DNA from: Actinoplanes auranticolor
GTDB taxonomy: Bacteria > Actinomycetota > Actinomycetes > Mycobacteriales > Micromonosporaceae
Assembly (NCBI RefSeq): GCF_018332655.1
Contig: NZ_BOQL01000043.1
Span: 90,983 to 154,982, forward strand
Reading direction: 5' to 3'
Length of the DNA: 64,000 bases
Shown here: positions 14,311 through 22,639 of the stretch, piece by piece
How positions within the stretch are numbered: the stretch's first letter is position 1
Layout of the letters: each line of letters starts with the position of its first letter
Position numbers and translations under genes: made by a program
Notes under the pieces: model-generated
What the model was told of the DNA's origin: nothing
Databases searched by the model: none
Seen by the model: the letters and a program-made list of their open reading frames with translations, nothing else

Positions 14311-14991
14311 ATGCCGACCAGCCGCAGCTACCGCGACTCGTGCGGGATCGCCCGTGCCCTCGACGTCGTCGGGGAACGCTGGGCCCTGCTGGTCGTCCGC
14401 GAGCTGCTCCTGACGCCGCAACGCTTCTCGGAGCTGCGGCACGCCCTGCCCCACGTCAGCTCGAACCTGCTCGCGGACCGGCTGCGGGAGCTCGAGCACA
14501 ACGGGGTGATCCGCCGGAGCCCCGCGGGCTCACGGGTCTACGAGCTGACCGAGCGGGGCCGCGGGCTGGAACCGATCCTGGTGGCCCTGGGCGACTGGGG
14601 GATCGACGTACCGCAGCCGCCGGGGCCGGCCGCGCTCAGCGCGACCTCCGTGCTCATCTTTCTGCGTGGTGCCGCCCGGCCGGATCCCGCGGCGCCGCCG
14701 ACGACCTGCCGCCTGGAGCTCGGCGGCCGGGTCTGGACGGTGCGCATGGCCTCCGGGCGGGTCGAGGTGCAGGCCGGTGAGCCCGCCACGGCGGCCGTCT
14801 CGATCCGTACGGAGCCCACGACGCTCAGTGCCCTGCTGAACGACCCCGCCAGGCTCGCCTCCGCTTGCGCCGACGGCAGTGCGGCCGTCGTGGGCGACAT
14901 GTCGGCCGTCGAGCGGCTGCTGCGCTCGGTTCAGGACGGCGGGAACAACAGCTCGCCCATGTCCACGTCGTTGAGCGGCTCGGCGAAGTAG
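14311..14991 (+). CDS. HxlR-family transcriptional regulator with C-terminal SCP2-like domain
   Basis: Residues 1-100 form the HxlR winged helix: RDSCGIARALDVVGERWALL, then RFSELRHALPHVSSNLLADR and GSRVYELTERGR. The second half (about 115-215, including TCRLELGGRVWTVRMASG and DMSAVERLLRS) resembles the SCP2 sterol-binding-like domain that is often fused to HxlR regulators in actinobacteria. HxlR proteins bind A/T-rich repeats as dimers and commonly control an adjacent divergent oxidoreductase, which matches this layout. The ATG is 6 bases after TAGTTT, predicting a leaderless mRNA. The 3' end overlaps the convergent GGDEF-EAL gene by 61 bases. Confidence 0.88.
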   Translation: MPTSRSYRDSCGIARALDVVGERWALLVVRELLLTPQRFSELRHALPHVSSNLLADRLRELEHNGVIRRSPAGSRVYELTERGRGLEPILVALGDWGIDVPQPPGPAALSATSVLIFLRGAARPDPAAPPTTCRLELGGRVWTVRMASGRVEVQAGEPATAAVSIRTEPTTLSALLNDPARLASACADGSAAVVGDMSAVERLLRSVQDGGNNSSPMSTSLSGSAK

Positions 14992-17264
14992 TAGCCCTGC
15001 CCCAGCTCGCAGTTGCCGTCGGTCAGCTCACTCAGCTGCTCGGCGTCCTCGATGCCTTCGGCGATCGTGGACAGGTGCAGGGCCTGGCCCAGCTGGATGA
15101 TGCCCAGCGTGAGCGCCGCCGCCGCGGGCACGTCACCGACGTCGTCGACGAACGACTTGTCGATCTTGATGATGTCGATCGGGAACCGGCGCAGGTACGC
15201 CAGGCTGGAATAGCCGGTGCCGAAGTCGTCGATCGCCAGGCGTACGCCCAGGCTCTTGATCTGTTCCAGCTGGCGCAGGGTCGAGGGCCGGTGGTCCACC
15301 AGCAGCGACTCGGTCAGCTCGATCACCAGGCTGGTGGCCGGCAGGCCGCTGTTGCTCAGCGCCGACGCCACCACCTCCGGCAGGTCCGCCTGCTCGAGCT
15401 GGACCGCCGACATGTTGACGCTCACGCTCAGCGGCTTGCCGTCCCGGCGCTCGTTCCACCGGGCCGCCTGCCGGCACGCCTCGCGCAGCACCCATTCGCC
15501 GATCGGGACGATCATCCCGGTCTCCTCGGCGAGCGGGATGAAGTCCAGCGGCGGGATGATCCCGCGCTCCGGGTGCTGCCAGCGGACCAGCGCCTCCAGG
15601 CCGGTGATCTCCCCGGTCTTCAAGTGCACGATCGGCTGGTAGCGCAGCTCGAACTCGTGCCGTACCACGGCCCGGCGCAGGTCGGCCTCCATCTGCAGAC
15701 CGGCCTGGAACACCGCCTGCATGGCCGGCTCGAAGATCTCGTAGCGGTCCTTGCCCTGCTTCTTGGCCTGGTACATCGCCAGGTCGGCGCTGACCATCAG
15801 CTCCTGGCCGTCGTGCCCGCGGGCCACGCTGTGCGCCACGCCGACGCTACAGCTGATGAAGGCCTCCTTGCCGTTGAGGTCGAACGGCTCACGCATGGCC
15901 TCGAGGATGCGTCGCGCCACCGGTACGGCCTCCTCCAGGCCCTGCACCAGCGGCAACAGCACCGCGAACTCGTCGCCGCCGAGGCGGGCGGCCATGTCGG
16001 CCGAGCGCAGGCACTTCTTGATCCGCTCGGCGGTCAGCACGAGCAGCTTGTCGCCGGCCGCGTGTCCCAGGGAGTCGTTGACGACCTTGAAGCGGTCCAG
16101 GTCGACGAAGAGCATGGCCACGCCCGCGTCCTCCTGCTCGGCCGTGGCGAACGCGCGGTCCATCCGGGCCTGGAACAGCGCCCGGCTGGCCAGGCCGGTC
16201 AGCGAGTCGTGGAACGCCTCGTTCATCGCTTCGAGGGTGCGGGCGTCGGTCAGCGCCAGGCTGACGTGCTCGGCGAACGCACGCAGTATTTCCTGCGCCG
16301 GCTTGTCCCATTCCCGGGGCCCGGTGTACGTGCCGACGGTCAGGCAGCCGACCACCGTGCCGTTCTCGTGCACGGGGATGGCCATCACGGCCTTGAGGCG
16401 GGAGCGCACCACCTCGGGGATGGCGATCGGCGAGTTGGCGTAGTCCTCCACCATGATCAGCTCGTCGCCCAGCACGGCCAGGCCCGCGACGCCCGCCGAG
16501 GGCAGCGGGATGCGCTTCATCTTGGCCAGCACCTCGGGGGCGAAGCCGACGCTGGAGACCATGGAGCCGACCGACGGGTCGTCCTTCTCCAGCAGGTTGA
16601 GTGAGGCCATCTCCAGGTCGAGCAGCTCGGCGGCGCCCGCGGTGATGGCGTCCAGGATCTGCTGCAGCGGGGCGCGGCGGGCGATCAGCCGCTGGATGCG
16701 GGTCAGGTGCTCGAAGAGGCGCTGGCGTTCCTGCAGGGAGTCGGCCAGCCGGCCGTTCTCCCGGGCCTGCCGGCGTTCCGACTCGATGACGTGCAGGGCC
16801 TGCAGGCTGAGCTCGAGCACCAGGGCCATGCCGCGGAGCAGGCAGACGTCCTCGTCGGTGAAGTCGGCGCCGGTGCGGCCGACGACCAGCGCGCCGGGCG
16901 CCTGGCCACCGAGGGCCGCGCCGGTGACCGCGTACGCGGTGCCGCCGAGGTGCAGCAGGCTGCGGCGTCCCGCGGCCACTTCGGTGAGCACTGCCGGGCG
17001 CACCTGGTCGGCGGGCACGCCGATGGTGGCGGCCACGTGTCCCTCGATGACCAGCACGGCAACCTCGGCACCGAGGGCGCGCACGGCGCACTCGACGGCT
17101 GCGTGCTGCGCCGCCGGTCCGTCCGGCCGGTCAGCGACCACGGAGAGGAAATCCGTCAGCTGCTGAGTTGCAAGCATGCCCATGACCCAGTCTGTCGGTT
17201 GGCCGTACGCGGAGCTGAGGTCTTCAGCGTGACCGTTTTCGGGCGCGCGCGTTGCCGTTCCCAC
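14931..17264 (-). CDS. GAF-GAF-GGDEF-EAL cytoplasmic c-di-GMP enzyme
   Basis: The 777-residue protein lacks membrane helices. Residues about 40-165 and 190-345 look like two GAF sensor modules. GGDEF (RLGGDEFAVLL with I-site RSAD five residues upstream) spans about 350-515, and EAL spans about 525-770. Catalytic EAL residues look intact: LEALVRW, NMSAVQ, VIELTES, AIDDFGTG, IIKIDKSF and AEGIEDAEQ. It can probably make and degrade c-di-GMP in response to a small ligand or light/redox signal sensed by GAF. GTG at 17264 lies just after a TATAGA -10 box; an ATG at 17183 is the alternative. It is the second dual-domain c-di-GMP enzyme within 9 kb. Confidence 0.92.
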   Translation of the reverse strand: MGTATRAPENGHAEDLSSAYGQPTDWVMGMLATQQLTDFLSVVADRPDGPAAQHAAVECAVRALGAEVAVLVIEGHVAATIGVPADQVRPAVLTEVAAGRRSLLHLGGTAYAVTGAALGGQAPGALVVGRTGADFTDEDVCLLRGMALVLELSLQALHVIESERRQARENGRLADSLQERQRLFEHLTRIQRLIARRAPLQQILDAITAGAAELLDLEMASLNLLEKDDPSVGSMVSSVGFAPEVLAKMKRIPLPSAGVAGLAVLGDELIMVEDYANSPIAIPEVVRSRLKAVMAIPVHENGTVVGCLTVGTYTGPREWDKPAQEILRAFAEHVSLALTDARTLEAMNEAFHDSLTGLASRALFQARMDRAFATAEQEDAGVAMLFVDLDRFKVVNDSLGHAAGDKLLVLTAERIKKCLRSADMAARLGGDEFAVLLPLVQGLEEAVPVARRILEAMREPFDLNGKEAFISCSVGVAHSVARGHDGQELMVSADLAMYQAKKQGKDRYEIFEPAMQAVFQAGLQMEADLRRAVVRHEFELRYQPIVHLKTGEITGLEALVRWQHPERGIIPPLDFIPLAEETGMIVPIGEWVLREACRQAARWNERRDGKPLSVSVNMSAVQLEQADLPEVVASALSNSGLPATSLVIELTESLLVDHRPSTLRQLEQIKSLGVRLAIDDFGTGYSSLAYLRRFPIDIIKIDKSFVDDVGDVPAAAALTLGIIQLGQALHLSTIAEGIEDAEQLSELTDGNCELGQGYYFAEPLNDVDMGELLFPPS

Positions 17265-17588
17265 ACAGCGGCCCTCTATAAAGCTCCGGTAACAACCTGT
17301 CGGCGGGCTCCGCGGGGTCCGATCGCCCGCTCGGGACCGCTCCGGTCTACCGAGCTCACACCGACGGGCAGAGACCGGGCAGATTTTTCGATCATTCGGG
17401 CATGACCTTCATCCGGTTTCGCCCGCCGATGGGATGATATCCACCGGGTAGCAGCCGTACCGAAGCGGGCAGAGACACACCGAATCAGCCTGGTCTGTGA
17501 TGGGGGCCACACGTTTCCCCGGTGTTACAAATGGTCCACGGCAGCCGCGGATGAGCGAATGCCTGGGTGGGCGGCCGGAGGTGGGAAT
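17265..17588. other. 324-base divergent promoter region
   Basis: The region separates the GGDEF-EAL gene (minus) from the DeoR gene (plus). A TATAGA -10-like box at 17275-17280 on the minus strand sits 10 bases before the GTG. On the plus side GGAGG at 17577-17581 is the ribosome site of the DeoR gene. I see no gene, no clear dyad and no RNA structure. Confidence 0.5.
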
Positions 17589-18350
17589 ATGAACGCGGAA
17601 GAACGACAACATCAGATCGTCGCGCTGGCCCGCCGCCAGGGTGAGGTCGACGTCGCCAAACTGGCCGCCGAACTGACCGTTTCCGCCGAGACCATTCGGC
17701 GCGATCTGCGCCTGCTCGAAAAGCACGGACTGCTGCGGCGTACGCACGGCGGCGCGTATCCGGTGGAGACCGCGAAATTCGAGACCGATCTGGCCATGCG
17801 CACCACCCGTGGCGTGCCGGAGAAACGGCGGATCGCCGCCGCGGCGGTCGGCCTGCTCGGGGACGCGGAGACCATCTTCATCGACGAGGGGTTCACCCCG
17901 CAGCTCATCGCGGAAGCCCTGCCCACGGACCGGCCGCTCACCATCGTCACGGCCTCGCTGAACACGGCGGCCTGGCTGTCCACTTCCTCTCCGGCGACCG
18001 TGCTGCTGCTCGGTGGCCGGGTCCGCGGCCGCACGCTGGCCACGGTCGACCACTGGGCCAGCGGCATGCTGGCCGGCTTCGTCATCGATCTGGCCTTCGT
18101 CGGCGCCAACGGCATCTCCCGCGAGGTGGGCCTCACCACCCCGGACCCGGCCGTCGCCGACGTCAAGGCGCACGCGGTCCGGGCCGCCCGCCGGCGGATA
18201 TTCGTCGGCATTCACACGAAATTCGGCGTGCGGACGTTCTGCCGCTTCGCCGAGATATCGGATTTCGAATCACTGGTCACGGACACCGGGCTGCCGGCGT
18301 CCGAGGCGCACCGCTATTCCCGGCTCGGGCCCCAGGTCATCCGGGTCTGA
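17589..18350 (+). CDS. DeoR/GlpR-family sugar-operon regulator
   Basis: The 253-residue protein has an N-terminal DeoR helix-turn-helix (ERQHQIVALARRQGEVDVAK, then LAAELTVSAETIRRDLRLLE) and the C-terminal DeoRC sensor domain. The latter has FIDEGFTPQLIAEAL, VTASLNTA, LLLGGRVRG and FVGANGIS, the pocket that binds a phosphorylated sugar or polyol. It directly precedes a polyol-type ABC transporter and dehydrogenase operon and is the likely repressor. ATG at 17589 is chosen because GGAGG sits 7 bases upstream; an upstream in-frame start would overlap this site. Confidence 0.92.
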   Translation: MNAEERQHQIVALARRQGEVDVAKLAAELTVSAETIRRDLRLLEKHGLLRRTHGGAYPVETAKFETDLAMRTTRGVPEKRRIAAAAVGLLGDAETIFIDEGFTPQLIAEALPTDRPLTIVTASLNTAAWLSTSSPATVLLLGGRVRGRTLATVDHWASGMLAGFVIDLAFVGANGISREVGLTTPDPAVADVKAHAVRAARRRIFVGIHTKFGVRTFCRFAEISDFESLVTDTGLPASEAHRYSRLGPQVIRV

Positions 18351-18433
18351 CCGGAACAATTTTCATTCTTGTCGGCCGGCCATTTTCCCATCGCCGGCTC
18401 GGTTCGTGCATGTCTGCAAACGGAGGATCTGCT

Positions 18434-19795
18434 GTGCAGAAACCAGGTAAGAAGCTCTCTCTGCTGATTGCGGGGGCCACCACGGGCGCCCTCGTGCTCT
18501 CCGGGTGTTCCGGCGCCGGCTCCACCGGCGGCGGCGACACCGCCGACAACACCATCACCGTGCTCATGGTCGGCAACCCGCAGATGGAGGACATCCAGAA
18601 GCTCACCGCCGACAACTTCACCAAGCAGTCCGGCGTCACGGTGAAGTTCACGATCCTTCCCGAGAACGAACTGCGCGACAAGGTCACCCAGGACGTCGCC
18701 AACCAGGGCGGGCAGTACGACGCCGTCACGGTCGGCGCGTACGAGGTGCCGATCTGGGCCAAGAACGGCTGGCTGAACGAGGTCTCGACGAAGGCGGCGG
18801 CCGACGCGGCGTACGACCAGGCCGACCTGATCAAGCCGATGGTGCAGTCGCTGACCGGCGACGACGGCAAGATGTACGCGGCACCGTTCTACGGCGAGTC
18901 GTCGTTCCTGATGTACAACAAGGACATGTTCGAGGCCAAGGGCCTCACGATGCCGGAGAAGCCGACCTGGGCGCAGGTCGCCGACTTCGCCGCGAAGCTG
19001 GACGACAAGAGCAAGGGTGTCGCCGGTATCTGCCTGCGTGGCCTGCCCGGCTGGGGCGAGATGTTCGCCCCGCTGACCACGGTCGTCAACACCTACGGCG
19101 GCACCTGGTTCGAGAAGGACTGGACGCCCAAGGTCAACGCGCCCGAGTTCAAGGAAGCCGCCAACTTCTACGTCAACCTGGTCAGGAAGCACGGCGAGCC
19201 CGGTGCCCCGCAGGCCGGCTTCACCGAGTGCCTGAACACGTTCGGTCAGGGCAAGGCGGCCATGTGGTACGACGCCACCTCCGCGGCCGGCACGCTCGAG
19301 GACCCGAACTCGTCCAAGGTCGCCGGCAAGGTCGGTTACGCGTACGCGCCGGTCAACAAGACCGAGTACTCCGGCTGGCTGTGGACCTGGGCGTTCGCGA
19401 TGCCCAAGACCACCAAGAAGGCCGACAACGCCTGGAAGTTCATCTCGTGGGCGACCAGCAAGGACTACGAGAAGCTGGTCGGCGAGAAGCTCGGCTGGTC
19501 CCGGCTGCCCTCGGGCAAGCGCACCTCGACGTACTCGATCCCGGAGTACAAGGAGTCGGCCAAGGCCTTCGCCGACATCACCCTCGGTTCGATCGAGAAC
19601 GCCGACCCGACCAACCCGGGCCTGCAGCCCCGGCCGGCCCTGGGCGTGCAGTTCGTCGGCATCCCCGAGTTCGCCGACCTCGGCACCAAGCTCTCGCAGG
19701 AGCTCAGCGCCTCCCTGGCCGGGAGCAAGACGGTCGACGCGGCCCTCAACGACGGACAGAAACTCGCCGAAGAAGTGGCGAAGAACTACAAGTAG
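18434..19795 (+). CDS. sugar/polyol ABC transporter substrate-binding lipoprotein
   Basis: The 453-residue protein begins with a lipoprotein signal (KKLSLLIAGATTGALVLSGC) whose lipobox LSGC places the mature N-terminus at Cys. It belongs to the extracellular solute-binding family 1. NPQMEDIQKLT, EVPIWAKNGWL, AAPFYGESSFLMYNKDMFEA and AAMWYDATSAAG resemble sorbitol/mannitol-binding proteins (SmoE/MtlE type). GTG at 18434 is set by GGAGGA 6 bases upstream. Downstream genes encode the two permeases and a dehydrogenase. No ATPase gene is present, so a shared MsiK-type ATPase encoded elsewhere is probable, as is known for actinomycete sugar transporters. Confidence 0.9.
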   Translation: MQKPGKKLSLLIAGATTGALVLSGCSGAGSTGGGDTADNTITVLMVGNPQMEDIQKLTADNFTKQSGVTVKFTILPENELRDKVTQDVANQGGQYDAVTVGAYEVPIWAKNGWLNEVSTKAAADAAYDQADLIKPMVQSLTGDDGKMYAAPFYGESSFLMYNKDMFEAKGLTMPEKPTWAQVADFAAKLDDKSKGVAGICLRGLPGWGEMFAPLTTVVNTYGGTWFEKDWTPKVNAPEFKEAANFYVNLVRKHGEPGAPQAGFTECLNTFGQGKAAMWYDATSAAGTLEDPNSSKVAGKVGYAYAPVNKTEYSGWLWTWAFAMPKTTKKADNAWKFISWATSKDYEKLVGEKLGWSRLPSGKRTSTYSIPEYKESAKAFADITLGSIENADPTNPGLQPRPALGVQFVGIPEFADLGTKLSQELSASLAGSKTVDAALNDGQKLAEEVAKNYK

Positions 19796-19800
19796 TGCCC

Positions 19801-19830
19801 GCGGGGGTGCCGTCCTGACGGCACCCCCGC
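19801..19830 (+). terminator. intercistronic hairpin after the binding-protein gene
   Basis: GCGGGGGTGCCG (19801-19812) pairs perfectly with CGGCACCCCCGC (19819-19830) around TCCTGA. It lies between the binding-protein stop and the first permease. In transport operons such hairpins protect the upstream message or thin out read-through, giving excess binding protein. Confidence 0.75.
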
Positions 19831-19849
19831 ACCGACCGGAAGGTTAGCA

Positions 19850-20779
19850 ATGACCGACGTCATCACCCGGGCGGAAGCGCACACCGAGGCCCCGCCGCCC
19901 GTCCCCCGCGGCGGCGCCCGGGAACGCTGGGTACGCCGGGCGCCCCTGCTGCCCGCACTGATCTTCGCCATCGTCGTGACCCAGGTGCCGTTCCTGGTCA
20001 CCATCTACTTCTCCACGCTGAGCTGGAACGCGCTGCGCCCGGGTTCGAAGAAGTTCGTCGGCATCGACAACTACGTCACCGTGCTCACCGACAACCGGCT
20101 GCGGGCCGCGCTGCTCAACACGGTCGTCCTGACCGCCGGGGCGGTCATCTTCTCGATGATCCTGGGGCTGGCCCTGGCCATCCTGCTGGACCGCAAGTTC
20201 TTCGGCCGGTCCATCGTGCGGACCATGCTGATCACGCCGTTCCTGATCATGCCGGTGGCGGCCGCGCTGCTGTGGAAGCACGGCATCTACAACCCGGACT
20301 ACGGCCTGATCAACGGCATCTTCGGGGGCAGCACCGCCTGGGCGACGTCGTATCCCAAGACCGCCATCATCACCACCCTGGTGTGGCAGTGGACGCCGTT
20401 CATGATGCTGATCCTGCTGGCCGGCCTGCAGTCGCAGAGCAACGACGTGCTGGAGGCGGCCCGGATGGACGGCGCCAACGCCTGGCGCATCTTCACCCGG
20501 ATGACCCTGCCGCACCTGCGCCAGTATCTCGAACTGGGCGCGCTGCTCGGCTCGATCTACCTGGTGAACACGTTCGACGCGATCTACACGATCACCCAGG
20601 GCGGTCCCGGCACGGCGACGACCAACCTGCCCTATGAGATCTACCAGACCATCTTCAGCAAGTTCGAGTACGGCGAGGCCTCCGCGGCCGGCGTGGTCGT
20701 GGTGATCCTGACGATCATCGTGGCGACCTTCGCCCTGCGGGTCATCTCGGGTCTGTTCAAGGTGGAGGAGGGTCGATGA
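19850..20779 (+). CDS. polyol ABC transporter permease (MalF type)
   Basis: The 309-residue membrane protein has six helices and the cytoplasmic EAA loop EAARMDGANAWRIFTRMTLP that contacts the ATPase. The N-terminal 45 residues are cytoplasmic. The sequence is closest in style to SmoF/MtlF-like permeases of polyol importers. It is followed by the second permease with a 4-base overlap. A ribosome site (GGAAGG) lies upstream of the ATG, right after the intercistronic hairpin. Confidence 0.92.
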   Translation: MTDVITRAEAHTEAPPPVPRGGARERWVRRAPLLPALIFAIVVTQVPFLVTIYFSTLSWNALRPGSKKFVGIDNYVTVLTDNRLRAALLNTVVLTAGAVIFSMILGLALAILLDRKFFGRSIVRTMLITPFLIMPVAAALLWKHGIYNPDYGLINGIFGGSTAWATSYPKTAIITTLVWQWTPFMMLILLAGLQSQSNDVLEAARMDGANAWRIFTRMTLPHLRQYLELGALLGSIYLVNTFDAIYTITQGGPGTATTNLPYEIYQTIFSKFEYGEASAAGVVVVILTIIVATFALRVISGLFKVEEGR

Positions 20780-21609
20780 GCACCGCTACCGCCGGCGGGC
20801 GCCGGCTGCAGAACGCGGCCTGGGGCGTGGTGGCCTGGATCGCCGGGATCATCTTCGTCTTCCCGGTCATCTGGATGCTGCTGACCAGCCTCAAGCAGTC
20901 CAAGGACGTCACCACCAACCCACCCGTCTGGTTCTTCACGCCCACCTTCGAGCACTTCTCCACCGTGTTCGACAGCAACATCACGCCCTTCCTGCTGAAC
21001 TCGCTGATGGCCAGCGTGTTCTCCACGCTGATCGTGGTGATGCTGGCGACCCCGGCGGCGTACGCGCTCTCGCTGCGGCCGGTGGCCAGGTGGAGCGACG
21101 CGTTGTTCTTCTTCATCTCCACCAAGATGATGCCGGTGGTCGCCGCCGTGCTGCCGGTGTACCTGCTGACGGTGAAGATCGGCATGAAGGACAACATCTG
21201 GACGATGGTCATCCTCTACACCTCGATGAACCTGCCGCTGGCGATCTGGATGATGCGGTCGTTCCTGCTGGAGGTGCCGCGGGAGGTCCTGGAGGCGGGC
21301 GAGGTCGACGGTGCGGGCCTGATCACCTCGATCCGGCGGATCATCCTGCCGATGGTGTCGCCCGGCCTGGCCGCCACCGCGTTGATCTGCTTCATCTTCA
21401 CCTGGAACGAGTTCTTCCTGGCGGTGAACCTGACCGACACGAATGCCAGCACGGCGCCGATCTTCCTGCTGGGCTTCATCTCCGGCCGCGGCCCGTTCCT
21501 CGCCGACCTGTCCGCCGCCGCCGTCCTGCTCTCGCTGCCGGTGCTGCTGGCCGGCTGGGTGGCCCAGAACAAGCTGGTCCGTGGACTCTCGATGGGAGCG
21601 GTCAAGTGA
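20776..21609 (+). CDS. polyol ABC transporter permease (MalG type)
   Basis: The 277-residue protein has six helices and an EAA loop (EAGEVDGAGLITSIRRIILP). VFPVIWMLLTSLKQSKD near the N-terminus and FFFISTKMMPVVAAVLP are typical of SmoG/MtlG-like permeases. The start overlaps the previous stop by 4 bases and the end overlaps the dehydrogenase start by 4 bases. The three genes are therefore translationally coupled. Confidence 0.92.
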   Translation: MSTATAGGRRLQNAAWGVVAWIAGIIFVFPVIWMLLTSLKQSKDVTTNPPVWFFTPTFEHFSTVFDSNITPFLLNSLMASVFSTLIVVMLATPAAYALSLRPVARWSDALFFFISTKMMPVVAAVLPVYLLTVKIGMKDNIWTMVILYTSMNLPLAIWMMRSFLLEVPREVLEAGEVDGAGLITSIRRIILPMVSPGLAATALICFIFTWNEFFLAVNLTDTNASTAPIFLLGFISGRGPFLADLSAAAVLLSLPVLLAGWVAQNKLVRGLSMGAVK

Positions 21610-22595
21610 AGGCAGCCGTCGTCGTCACCCCCGGCACGATCGCGGTGCAGACCGTGCCGGATCCTGCCCCGGGCCCGTACGAGGTGGTGGTCCGGCCGGC
21701 CGCGGTCGGTATCTGCGGCACCGACCTGCACATCATGGACGGCGAATTCGCGCCGGCCTTCCCGATCGTGCCGGGCCACGAGTTCGCCGGCGAGATCGTG
21801 GAGATCGGTACGCAGGTCACCGGCTACGCGGTCGGTGACCAGGTCGCGGTGGACCCGTCGCTGTACTGCGGCTACTGCTACTACTGCAAGCGGGCGCGGG
21901 GCAACCAGTGCGAGAACTGGAACGCGATCGGGGTGACCCGCAGCGGGGGAGCGGCCGAGTTCGTGGCCGCCCCGATGGCGAACCTGTTCAAGCTGCCGTC
22001 GCACCTGGCCGCCCGGGACGCTGCGCTGATCGAGCCGCTGTCCTGCGCGGTCCGCGGCTTCGACGTGCTGCCCCGCCGGATGGCCGACACGTTCCTGATC
22101 TACGGCTCCGGCACCATGGGGCTGATGATGCTGGAGCTGGCCAAGCGGGCCGGCGCGGCCACGGTGTCCGTGGTGGACCTCAACCCCGAGCGTCTGGAGA
22201 CGGCCAAGCAGCTCGGCTGCAGCGCGGCCGTGACCAGCGCCGACGAGCTGGACGCGCCCCGCGGCTGGGACGTCGTGATCGACTGCACCGGCGCGGCGCC
22301 GGCGATCCGCGACGGGCTGGCCCGGGTCGGCCGGGGCGGCACGTTCCTGCAGTTCGGGGTGTCCGGGTACGACGCCCGGGTGGAGATCGAGCCGTACGAG
22401 ATCTACCGTCGCGAGATCACCATCACCGGCTCGATGGCGGTGCTGCACAGCTTCGACCGGGCCGGAGAGCTGATGGCGGCCGGCGTGCTGGCGCCCGAGG
22501 TCTTCGTCAGTCACCGGTTCCCGCTGGACAGTTACGCGCAGGCGCTGGACCAGTTCCGGGCCGGGGTGGGACGGAAGATCCTCATCGAGCCGTGA
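21606..22595 (+). CDS. zinc-dependent polyol/alcohol dehydrogenase (MDR family)
   Basis: The 329-residue medium-chain dehydrogenase has GICGTDLHIMDG (catalytic Zn Cys), VPGHEFAGEIVEIG (Zn His/Glu), and four structural-zinc cysteines in CGYCYYCKRARGNQC. The NAD-binding loop is YGSGTMGLMML, followed by VVDLNPERLE with an acidic residue that favours NAD. Family members oxidise polyols such as sorbitol or other secondary alcohols. Its place as the last cistron of a polyol transport operon suggests it oxidises the imported polyol to a ketose. GTG at 21606 overlaps the permease stop (GTGA). Confidence 0.9.
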   Translation: MKAAVVVTPGTIAVQTVPDPAPGPYEVVVRPAAVGICGTDLHIMDGEFAPAFPIVPGHEFAGEIVEIGTQVTGYAVGDQVAVDPSLYCGYCYYCKRARGNQCENWNAIGVTRSGGAAEFVAAPMANLFKLPSHLAARDAALIEPLSCAVRGFDVLPRRMADTFLIYGSGTMGLMMLELAKRAGAATVSVVDLNPERLETAKQLGCSAAVTSADELDAPRGWDVVIDCTGAAPAIRDGLARVGRGGTFLQFGVSGYDARVEIEPYEIYRREITITGSMAVLHSFDRAGELMAAGVLAPEVFVSHRFPLDSYAQALDQFRAGVGRKILIEP

Positions 22596-22619
22596 CGTGC
22601 CAATCTTGTCACTTTTGGT

Positions 22620-22638
22620 TAGTGCTCAATCACTAGTG
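22620..22638. promoter_or_regulatory. short dyad before the APC permease gene
   Basis: TAGTG (22620-22624) and CACTA (22631-22635) are inverted; CACTAGTG at 22631-22638 is itself a palindrome. It abuts the TTG start and could be an operator. Weak evidence. Confidence 0.3.
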
Positions 22639-22639
22639 G

